DNA from: Sthenelais limicola
Taxonomy: Eukaryota; Annelida; Polychaeta; Phyllodocida; Sigalionidae
Direction of reading: 5' to 3'
Assembly (NCBI GenBank): GCA_942159475.1
Contig: OW804098.1
Location: 1,712,383 to 1,776,382 of the forward strand
DNA: 64,000 nt
Each line of letters begins with the position of its first letter. The stretch's first letter is position 1. The notes under the pieces are model-generated. The model saw only the letters and a list, made by a program, of their open reading frames with translations, was not told the DNA's origin and did no database searches. Of the stretch, positions 47,501 to 59,500 are shown piece after piece. Made by a program: the position numbers and the translations under genes.

Positions 47501-50500
47501 CTTGCTTTTCTTTACTTACATCGAGATCGTTATACCTTCCCACCTTACATTTGTTATCATCAGTGACACTTGCCAATACCGTATTTACATCATTTGATTC
47601 TTCAAACATTCTCTTGACAAGACCCAAATTCTTACATGAGTCTGCCCCTAGTAGGCTTGATCCCTTACACACAATAAACATGACGGGTACAGTACGACGG
47701 AATACAGTAACTCTCAGTATAACAGCACCACGCACGGGAATATCCCGGCCACTATAATCAGACAATTTCACACGAATTTCCCTCATTTTTGGTCTATTAC
47801 ACAAGTCATTGTAGTCATCAACATTCAATAGATTTGCACCCGCACCTGTATCTAGTTTTACTGGTATGCTATCATTTCCTATTTTCAACTCATGAATCCA
47901 CTTAGTGGGCTTACTCAGTCTGATCTCGCGTGGCATTGCATCCACTGCGCCTATGTAGATAGTGTTTACTTCTTCCTCGTCTGGCTCATCATCTTGGCTC
48001 ACATTGATTTCCGACACCTTGCTGTAGCACAGCTTTTCAAAATGTCCTCTACTTCCACACTTCTTGCACACATGCGTCCATGCTTTGCACTGTTTCCATA
48101 CGTGTGAAGTTCCGCATTTCTTGCAGTAGTATTCCCGTTGGCTGGCACCCTTGGGTCGGCCGCCCGACTTGTGTGACTGCTGGGCTCCTCCCGTTGCTCC
48201 CTCGGCTCCACGTGGCCTCGAGTCATACCTTGTTACGGCGTTCACTGTCTGAGTCAGTCCTGGCTCCATTTGTTTTACCTCATGCTGACTGGCAGCGGCA
48301 GCCCTGCACATACTTACTGCCTCATCCAACGTTAACTTTTCTTTTCTTAACAGTCTCTCTCTGACGGTACTGTCTCTTACACCACAGACCACCTTTTGAC
48401 AAATGAGCTGATCCTCCATAGCATCCCATTCGCATGTGGAAGCCATGAAGCGCAGCTCCGTGAGAAACGTTTCAAACGACTCACCCTGGGCCTGTGTTCT
48501 TGTCAGGAAACAGTGCCTCTCATATGTCAAGTTTTTTCTTGGCAGACAATATTCCTCGAACTTTTCAATCACTTTGTCGAACTTCTTTGCATCACCTGCT
48601 TCGGCATAGGTGAACGACTTGAATATCTTTTGCGCGTCTTGGCCGCCGATGTGCAGGAGCAGGGCAATTCTCCTCCCGTGTTTACACTCTGGGACATCAA
48701 CCCCCTCTAAATACCACATCAGACGTTCTTTAAAGTTCTTCCAGTTCGTGGCTATGTTGCCTGTTTGCAGGTCCAATCCTGCCGGTGGCTTTACTCCGTC
48801 CATGACTTATTAATCTTTCTAACTCTTGATTTACTCGCTGGTACCATGTAATGATAACTGCAAGACACGAGATTGAGTTATGGAGTGACTTTATTGTCTG
48901 ATGGTTACAACGGTCTCCTCGAGACCTGTAGGTGGCAGCACAAGTATCGGGACAGTTTTGACAGAGATTAGTGTTGTAGCTTTACCAAACAGTATTCATG
49001 TATAGGACATGAGGGTTGGTTTTTACAAAAGGGTGAAAACAAACTTTTGTAATCAACTCTTCCTTATCCTGCATCATTGTGCTGCTTGTAAAAAAACATA
49101 GGATCTGGACGAACTGTGGCCCCATGCCAAAACCTTTTTCGCCGAACATAAATACAAGCTTATGGCCACCACCCATGCCTCTAAGATAAGATAAGATAAG
49201 ATAAGAAGTCTTTTATTTGTCTTTTCGAAGAGTACAAATGAGTACAGACGAGGATTATATAAAAATAGACAAAAGGGTTGACATACCTATTATGTACTAC
49301 AAAGAGTGCATATTCTTCCGGCAGTTACCGAAATTTGGAAAAGGACTAGGCTAGTTGACTTAGATATGGTTAGAGAATAAAATAAAATTAAATTAAAAAT
49401 AAAATCGAAGTTTAAGGTATCAGGTTCCATTCTCCTCATGGTGATTGAGGAGAACGAGGAAATAAATTTTGAAGGTCTCTGTGTTTGCTGCAGGCCATTC
49501 AATGATTCAAATTAATCATCTTGCATCTGCAATCTATTACAAAGAATTACAATCTATTACAAAGAATCTATGTATCCCTGAAACCCATCTGACTCACTTT
49601 TCTCGGTTGATTTGATCTTAGCCTTATTTCTTTGACAATTCAAATGCACAATGTCCAGTTTGGCAGTCTTAGATGCTAACCACTTGACCATAGGGGACTG
49701 TACAGATCATGCATATAAACACTGATACATCACATTTCAGGTTTACTTTAATCCCTCCATTCTCCTCATGGTGATTGAGGAGAACGAGGAAATAAATTTT
49801 GAAGGTCTCTGTGTTTGCGGCAGGCCATTCAATGATTCAAATTAATCATCTTGCATCTGCAATCTATTACAAAGAATTACAATCTATTACAAAGAATCTA
49901 GGTCTGCACATGACAGCATCAGGCAAATTATGATCTGGTGTAAATGTTTGAATTGGAATACTATAAACTATTGCATGTGTTACTTTAATTCATTAATCAT
50001 AATCTCTCTGAAAATCAGTAACTCACCATTCGCCAATATATGAACAAGGTGTGAGGGTTCCGATGGTTTTTTCAGCCACAGCCCACAGGATGTCGTCTGG
50101 TAGCTCTTGCAAGCAGCTGTATACCAGTACACCAATTCCACCATCTTGCTCAACAATGGTGTCCCTGAACCATGTCTTCTTAACTGCGGTGGTATCTATT
50201 CCAGAAAATGTTGCTTGTATTTGTTTGAAGAGACTTTCTGCCTCATGTATCAACTGTTCACTACACCTCCCTTCCACCAGGTCACGCATCCTGGATGTGG
50301 TGGAAAACATACCCTTTATTCTGTCCACAAGAGCAAAGCAGCCTTTCCTCAATGATCTATAGGTTTCATCCCGAGGACAATTATCTTCTGTTGGCCACAT
50401 GATTAGTTGCCACCACACCAAAGCAACCAGTGAGGATATTTTAACTTCTCTACCTATACTTTCATCTTCAGATACGCATCCGAATAGCATAACTGTAGAG

Positions 50501-53500
50501 TTATGAAAGAGTTTTGTTGACGATAGATAAAAGAGAAAGAGTTCCTGTACACACAAGGGGAGACAGAGTATGCCCTTTGCCATCCAATAGTCCAAGAAAC
50601 TCTCATGTGCACATTCATAAATCCAGCCTTCATCTGTCAATAGATTCTCATATGTTTTGCGGAGGAGTTGGACAAGCGGATAATTTCCATCCAAACCAAA
50701 TTCCCTGAACAGTTTGTCTGATAATTCTATATCTTTTGACAGCCCTGACATGAGAAGTATTGTATAAAAGAGTTCCTCCTTCTTAGGGTTATCTTCTGCT
50801 TTGCCTCCTTGTGATCGACTGGTCTCTCGCCTAAGTACAAGACTCTCTATCTTATTGTAGATGTCACTCACACGCAAGGTGCCTATAATGTCAATTTTGA
50901 TACATTGGTGACTATTTGGACTAAGCACTAACAATAGCACTAACAGAAGCCTAAGTGGGTTCTGCAGGATGGCTTTTATGTTCTTAGTCTGACACTCTGA
51001 CTCCATGTATTCCACTAGTTTCTGTGCTTCAGGCTTAGCTTTGAAATCTTCACAGTGTTTCCTGACATAAGTGAGACCTTGTTTGATGCTAAATCCAGTG
51101 GTTTCCAGCTCTCTGTCAAATTTCTCCTTGTCCACTCCTGCTCTGTTCTCTCGGGTAGAGAGAAATACAACTGGATGCCGGGTATTTCTTGCTTTCTCAA
51201 CAAATGCTTGAATTGCTGTAATTAATGATTCCTCTCGTACTTCATCAACTCCATCGATAAACACAATTAACTTAATTTTGTTTGTTTCACAGATTTGTCT
51301 GAATAGTCTTCTTTTATGCTCACCCATCAGGGCCTTCTCTATGGCCTTCCAGATGCCTTCAGCAGGGATCTGTTTGGCTACTAAGAAGACAATAACCGGT
51401 CGCCTTGATTGTTGTGGTTGATGACATACATTTGAGATGAATCCTCGTATGAAGGAAGTCTTTCCACTTCCTGTGGGACCAGAAAGGAGAATGGTTGTTG
51501 GCTCAGGCATCTGCTTGTACCTAGTAAGAATATTGTGGCTCTCTATTCTCTCTCGCTTTCTGGAAGAATAATTGTAAAAGCTATAAAAGAACTATTGATA
51601 GTGGTGAGAAGTAAAAATGTTTTAAAGATATAATTAGTTTTGTAACCATTGTAGTTATTTATCTATAGGAGTTTGATCATTTTAAAGTGATGCGTGGAAA
51701 CATCCATGAGAGAGAGTGCATTCTATGTAACTGTTTAGATATATTATTACACACACATTGCTCTGAAAACAATGTCTAGAGTAAGTATCGCATAGTGAGT
51801 ATTTCACTATTTCACTAGTGAGTTACATGGTGTTGTCATGGCAACCAATCTTTTTTACCAAGATTACAACCGAAATTGAAATTTGTGATTTGATTTTTGT
51901 TATTTTCATGATTGAAAGAATAATAAATCTGTTAACTATCTTGTTGATTCAGTCGCTTAGAATATTGCACTTGTTGCTACAAAACTCATGCAATATTCAC
52001 ACTCCTTCAACTAACTAGTTAGTTAACCTGTATTTGTTGGCATCTAATAAAATAAATTGCTTAGTTCATCAGTTAATCATCACCACCATTCTGACAGTGA
52101 AACACTTGTTTGAATCAATTTATCTAAATTTATTCAAATTAAAGGACTTACGGGAAGAGGGAGTCTCGGGGGTTCAGTAATATGTGCACTGAAATGAAGT
52201 TGTGTGAAAGGTCAAAGGTGTCACTGAAGAGGTCAGCTAATGGCACCTGCATAATGGTGTCTGCCAGGTAGCAGTGGTGCTCAGCGATCCCTGAAAGAGA
52301 AAACTCACTTTCTTGAAAAGCTCAGGCTCACATCAATATTTAGGTGTAAGTAGGGATGTGATATCTGTGCTACAGGAATGTTCAGCAACGAGGGGATGAT
52401 ATATTTCATCTCATATGATCTGACATCTAAGCAGAAATGTCTGACTAGATGCCCCCCGTTAAAAACAAGTAGTAATTCTGTTTAAATACTGTTTCTATTC
52501 AATTCCTCCATCCCTTCTCCAACTCACCTTTATAATTCACCTCCCAACTCTACTATATCCTTATCAATGTACCTCCCCGATGTAGAGAAACACAGCACAC
52601 TAAGAGGGTGGGAACACTCTGAGACTGGACATTGCATCAGCCCTGTATGTCGTAAAACCCAGCTGCAGTAAGTAGGCTGCAGGAAGTGGGTTGAAGCATG
52701 TGCGATGTTACCAATGGAATAGCATGGAAATAGCTTCTAAATCACCGCCTTGAAAAAATTATTTTGGGGTAATCAATACCCAGGTAACATCACTTGAGAT
52801 CTATGTAAGCCATCTTGAAAGTTAGAGCCTTGTACATACAGTAAGTAAAAAGCCTTTTAAAACTTTTGCATGTCGTACAAGGCAAATAATTAGTGTGGAT
52901 ATTAGAAAGACTCAGGATTGTGGCATGCTTTTCTCACCCACATCTCCATAGTTCTATAACTTGGTACCTTAAATGTGTGAGTAGCTATTTTAGTAGTAGG
53001 GTAACAAAGACAAGAAGATAGTTGTGGTCTGAAAGACCTCCAATTGAGAAGACCACTACACAGGCAAATACAGAGTCCTCTAATCTAATTTGTTGGAATA
53101 TTTTTTTATTTTGGGCGTGTCTTGTCCTTGTGGTGGTATGAATACCTGTACCAAATTTGAAGACAGTTTATTAAATATATACATGCGTTTCTTTGATCAT
53201 CCGATGCAGTATATTTAGTTACTTTGCTAGTAATTGTCCACCCAGAAATATTGCAAACTTTTTTTTCAAAAATAAAAATATCAAACTGAAAGGATAGAAG
53301 TATGTATTAGATGCCTTTAGTGTTTACATTCATTGGAATCCCCTTGGTCTCACCTTTTCAAATCTGATGGTATCTCAAAATCCAATTTTTTGCTTTTTGT
53401 GACTGACCACCTATTTAAGTGGTTTGTAGATAAAGGATGATATCACTGGTATGGGGAGAAAAAGATAGCATGCTGAAGGGTGGATCTGTAAGCAGAGTGG

Positions 53501-56500
53501 ATCTCCATTCAGTACTCACAATCAGTGATGTCCTGCTCTGTTGTTGGAGCCACTTGTTGCTGTCTGCAGCTCTGCTGATTGTGCGAGCTCTTGCTACTGG
53601 TCGGGGGTCCCCTGGCTGTTCTCACTCTCCTGGTATTGTGCACCCTAGTAGAGGCTGGAGGTCCTCTGACCATTGACGCTTTTCTGGCTGCTTCAAGCTC
53701 TTTTGGCTGCGGAGATGGTTGAGGTGATGCTGATTGTGGGGTTTGTGGAGGTTGTGCTACTGGAGGTATGTGGGGTGGTGCTGACTTGATAGGGTCTGGC
53801 AGGTGTGCAGGTCTCTCAGTCTGACCAATCCCTGCTCCTCCACCAACTGCTGTAAGTGAATTGTGAATAGACGTTCAGACATTCACCCACCTGATAGGGG
53901 ATTTGCATAGTGGCCATTTTGAATCATGATTTTCATGGAATTATGGAACTTATAAATCCATAGAAAAAATGCCATATTCAGTGTGGACTATTTATCAATG
54001 CTCTAATTTCAATATCCTTGTGCTATACATGTTTCCGTAATACTAGTCTCCATCTTTCCCAACATGCATTTGGTCTTCATAGATCCATATGATAAATGGG
54101 TAGAGCGATTTCTACGAAAAGAGGTAGAAAAGAGGGGTGTCTTTATGTCACATGTTCTCGGAAGCTGGCGTCTCCCCATCTACTTTGTTGGTCTCTACAG
54201 GTCTGTCCGCCCTGTTTGGTTCATATTTTATGGCCACGTTGGTTTTGGGGCATAGATGGGGTTGGGACAGAAAAACAGGTATGAAAGACAGAGAAGAGGG
54301 GGAGGGAAAAGAGGAAGAGGGGGAAGTGTGGGGAGAGAGGGTGACCATCCAAGAAGAGGGGGAAAGAGGCGAGGGAGAGGATGTATAGGGGAAGGAAGAG
54401 AGGGGAGGGGGAGCATGAGGAAGAGGGGAGGGACAGGAGTGGGGGGAATCAGAGATGGGGTTTGGAGAGAAAAACAAGTATGAAAGACCGAGAAGAGGGG
54501 GAGGGAAACGAGAGAGAGAGGGGGAAGTGTGGGGAGAGAGGGGGACCGCCCGGAGCACGGGTACTTTGCTAGTCATTTATAAAACCAATGATATTTGTGA
54601 AAACATTCTTGTAATTTTCTATAAAATAGTTGCCAAATATTTGTGATTTCATCTATTCCAGGAATCTATTCCAGGATGCACTGTAACAGACATGCGCAGT
54701 GGCACATGCAAGCCCTCTATTGGAGCATCAAGGATTGTTTGGGATAATTATATGTGATGATATTGACAGCATGAGCATAACCATGTTTACAAGTATATAG
54801 TGTATTTTGAAATAATGCTAAATGTACTATTGGTTAGGTCAATAAAATTTCTTTTAAAAAATGCTTTACCTGCAGTTTCTGAGTGCAGACCAGTTGGTAC
54901 ACATCCACCTGTGAAAAGATGTGAGATGTCATAGACAATGGGGCAGATTAAGTGCAGCGAAGAGTGATATTAGCCCACGGGACCACTGCTATTAGAATAA
55001 AGGGTTAATATTTCTGTAGCTGGCTTACCTACATTTTACTAGCTTAGTTTACTATGTGTGCATGTGGTTCTGATATTATTGCTGTTGTCTCGGAGTCTGA
55101 GCTGTCCGCTGGTGTAGTTCCTTCAGACTGCACCAGGGGGCAGTGAAGGGCTTGGGTTAACCTGAATGTTTAACCCTCAACATATCATCTCTATTTTATA
55201 TTGTATTTTACCATTTCCATTGTTATGTTATTCATTCTGTGCCTTTTACCTTGCTGATGTTTTATGACGAAGTCTATATTTGATGTGTATTCTGGCTTTT
55301 TATCATCAACTTGCATGTATTTCTCGTATTTATGTGTATTGGTGCTATTTATGTATTCTCACACCTTTTATGTGACCAATTCCTTTTGTTCTTATTCCCT
55401 AGTGGCAGGGCCACTAAGGGTTGGTCGCCAGAGCTATTTCAATCAGCAACAAATATTGTTGCAATAAGCTTAATACCTTGTTCTGTGTTTATTACGCTAC
55501 GAGTCTGAACCTAGTTAATTACACAATCTGTATGTACACATTTGCATAAATAGGCATTATACATAATCACTCATACACACGATTGAGGGCAGACATTTAT
55601 AGCATTAGGATCGATGGACGTTAATGGTCAAAGACAATTGAATATATGTAGGCAGACAGGTGGCGCCCTCTCATCATCTAGCTACCAAATACATGTAGGA
55701 TCAATTCTACCCAGTCTAGTTTGGTCATAAGCTTTAATGCTGATATTATTTTCTTCATGTTATTGTGAATAAATTGTTTATTTACAACATTTGAGGTAGA
55801 CATTTTCTGCCTGTTACATATATTAAAATACCATGTAAGATGCCAAAGTTTACTTACAAAGATGCTTAATGACATCTTGCCTTCCCATGTCTCTTAGAGC
55901 AAAGAGGAGATCTCTACCAGCCTTCTTCCCTCTGGTCTTCTTCAACTGCCGGAGGATGGTAGCAGCATTATCAAACCTTGACCTTGGCTCAGCCCTTAAT
56001 CTTGCAGTTTCTTCTAAAATACTTATTTCATCTTGGTGAACCCCTATTTCAATGGCCAAGTCCTTCCACTCTTTACCAGTTGCTTTAGCTACAGTGGCAT
56101 ACTGTTGTTGCAGTTGGGAATCTGCATTAACAATAGGGTATTTGCATGGCTGCCATCTTGAATCTTCATTTGCATGAAATTATGGGAGTTGTATGTCAGT
56201 GTGAAAGCTATAGAAATGTTCAGCATGGAATATTTGACAAAGATTTCATGTAAATAGCCATGTGTTTTTCATGATTCTATAAGACATGACTTTATCTTAA
56301 TCAAAATGATGCAAAATACATTTGAACTCTATAGGTATGAATGGTAAAGGTAAGATAGGTGAAGGTATGAAAGGTAAAGGTTTAAAAAGTAAAGGTATCA
56401 AAGGTCAATATATCAAAGGTCAAGGTATTAAAGGTCAAGGTATTGAAGGTCAAGGTATCAGAGGTCAAGGTATCAGAGGTCAAGGTATCAAAGGTCAAGG

Positions 56501-59500
56501 TAACAAAGGTCAAGGTAGCAAAGGTCAAGGTAGCAAATTCAAGGAAGCAAAGGTCAAGTTTACTTGCATTGAGATTTGAAACCTCACCTGGTGAATTGCG
56601 CACAACATCAGCAAGTGCTTGCTGCTCAATTTGCTCCAGCCCTGCAGCAAGAACATCCCGTTTCTGCACATCATCTGGCACCTTACGGTCCCATTCAAGC
56701 AACATGATGAGCGGCAAGTCTTTGTACACCCCATGACCAGATAAATTCATGAGGAAGCTCTGATCCATACCCAACGTTGCTCCCAAGTACAGACCATCAT
56801 CACCAATCAGTCTTGCTACATCTATCTGGACACGCTCATCTCTGAGGTCTTCTGCAATGTAATAGTTATGTCTGCATTCATATAATATGTGATGTGTTAT
56901 AGGAAAATAGTCAAAAGTCACCAAAAAATGATAAATTTTGCGACTTTTGACTCACTTCCCTGAAAGACATCACATATAATGTTCACTGTCTAAATAGTGT
57001 TTCTTGACTTTATGAAGGCAATATTATTGTTCTTAGATTCATTGATTGCTAAGGATACATACTTATGTATATGCAAGACACTGAGTACATTAATGAGATG
57101 AAATATTACCTTTAAGCCAGTCTCCTCCCTCACAGTTCTCCTCAAACACTTTCTGTGCATCAACATCTCCTGATAGGTTTCCTAAAAAGATACTCCCTTT
57201 AATTTTAACTAATGACAAATCAACTGATTTTACCTGAATTAGAGAAAGTATGTGTGGTTTTGATGATAGATGTACCAACATCCTAACAGAGCCTGCCTTG
57301 GGCATACTAGGGATTATATAAGTTGTAATGCTTTGGCAACCTTCTCTGTTATCTGGATTAAAATGTAAGATGAGCAGGAAAATAAAAAAGTGGAAAAAAT
57401 TGAATATTGTTCAGAAATATTCATCAGAAATTATTGTATTAGAAATTGTAATTTCATATTAGATAGCTGAAATGAGCTGCATAAAAGGAGATTCAAATTG
57501 TCTAGATTGGCAAAATTGAAAGAAAGTATCTGGAAAATATTGAGCTGTACATAACTAGTTTCATACATTAATAATTTGTTTAATAAATTTAACTTGTTTT
57601 TTGTTATGTCAATTTTGTACTTATTAGTCAGTTACTCTCTTAGAATAGAGATATTTTCTATAAAGGTAACGGCTGGAAGACCTGGATATTATCCAGACGC
57701 CTGGTTAGACATTTGTCAATCTCAAACTTGTATACCTTCAGACAAATAAAGTATCTTTGAATTCAATTAAATTCAATCATAGAGAAAGAACGTACCTGGT
57801 GCTGAGGCTGATGTCAGTGTTGTGAAGGCCTTCGCCGCAGCTGAAAGTGGGAATAAAGTATGACCTAATTAGTCATGGAAAGTAGACATTATTGACAGTG
57901 ATAGTCGTTATTGTATACTTTACTCCACCCTGTACAAGCTATTACATACACTGTGAGAGCATACTTTATAATTCATATTATCTTCTATAGTTTTACCTAC
58001 TACATTTATATCTCCAGTAGCCAGTTGTTCTAATAGTTTAGTGCTCTACTCTATTACATGGTAACAGCCGGAAGAACTGGATCTTATCCAGAGGCCAGTC
58101 TAACAATTTGTTCATCCTCCTAGTATGCAAAATCTTTTGGCAAACATTATTATTCAATTCAATTCAAGTCAATCAATCAATCAAAATTTAAAGTCTCAAA
58201 GAATTCCTACAAAACTAATTTAATTGATTATGCACTGGAGAGAGTTGACGTAGTGAAAGTAGAATTAGTTATATAACAGTCTGCAAGATGTACCTGGCGC
58301 TAGGCTCTAGGCCCGGTGCAGCAGTAGGCCTACATAAATGATAAAAGCTCAGGTCAGTTCAATAAAATAATCAAAATTTGATCAGACACTAACCCTTGAA
58401 TGCCTCTCCTGCCCCTGGATGCTTGTTCTTGTCCGGGTGCACCAGTAGGGCGAGCACCCGGTACTGCCGTCTGACCTGTTCCTCAGCTGCACCTTGTGGC
58501 AGGTCAAGCACTGTGTAGTCATCAGTTGCGCTCAGGATACTGTTGTATAAACATTCATATCATAGATTATACATTGTGGTACAAGATAAGGCCATAGTCA
58601 AGCACCGTGTAGTCATCAGTGGCACTCAGGATACTGTTGTATAAACATTCATATCATAGATTATACATTGTGGTACAAGATAAGGCCATAGTCAAGCACC
58701 TCATAGTGATCAGTTGCACTCAGGATACTGTTGTATAAACATTCATATCATAGATTATACATTGTGGTACAAGATAAGGCCATAGTCAAGCACCTCATAG
58801 TCATCAGTTGCACTCAGGATACTGTTGTATAAACATTGATATCATAGATTATACATTCTGGTATAATATATATTAGTTTATGCCATGATAGGTGGGTATA
58901 TCCCCATAAACAAGGCCAGATGAGCCCATAGCATATGCATGGGTAGATTTCACTAGCAGAGGCTGTTTTTAAATGCCACAAAATTATGATGCTATTTTGA
59001 TTGGTTGAGTATATCTATTTACGCCAATCAATGACGCCCTTTTCAATGATGCTCTTACATGTCAATTGTCTCTACTGCTGTAGTATCGAAGTTGATGATT
59101 ATACATGCCTAGTTTTGCTTTAAAAAGTACTTAATTTAAAAAAATATATAATTTGTAGTAAACTGCATTGTAGGGGTGAGAGTGGCAAATTTCGCGAAAG
59201 GACAACAAACAAAGATGATTAATTCGTTTCAGCTGAGTTTATAAACTCAGAAACACAGTATCAAAGACTTAAGCCTCACAGGGACTGCAAGCCAGGGGAT
59301 GCCGCGGTCTATTATTGTATTTTGTACCAATAATGTGTCAAACAAACAGAACCAAGCTAATCAGTATTCTCATGACTTGATCAAAATATCCACCCTCTCC
59401 ACCAGGTAATAGTATTAGCTTTGTCCCCTTAGTCACAATCATATCTGAGGGTCAGATCTTCAGAAAATGTACAATTCACCTTCACCAATTCTCCCAAATA

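Larger units (their letters stand above)
44573..48954 (-). mobile_element. Complete Ty3/Gypsy LTR retrotransposon in the last intron
   Basis: LTRs of only 108 bp (44573-44680 and 48847-48954) differ at one base. The 5-bp target duplication GTTTT is at 44568-44572 and 48955-48959. A primer-binding site, TGGTACCAGCGAGTAAAT, abuts the 5' LTR on the minus strand, and the purine tract AAGGGGAGA abuts the 3' LTR. One uninterrupted gag-pol frame fills the interior. No envelope-like frame and no chromodomain are seen. The intact frame and near-identical LTRs mark a young, possibly active copy. It shares the orientation of the host gene, so its own poly(A) site could shorten host transcripts. Confidence 0.93.

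Noticed and set aside
54148..54576. 142-codon minus frame rich in Pro/Ser/Leu
   Set aside because: Low-complexity translation of the GA/CT-rich element tract.
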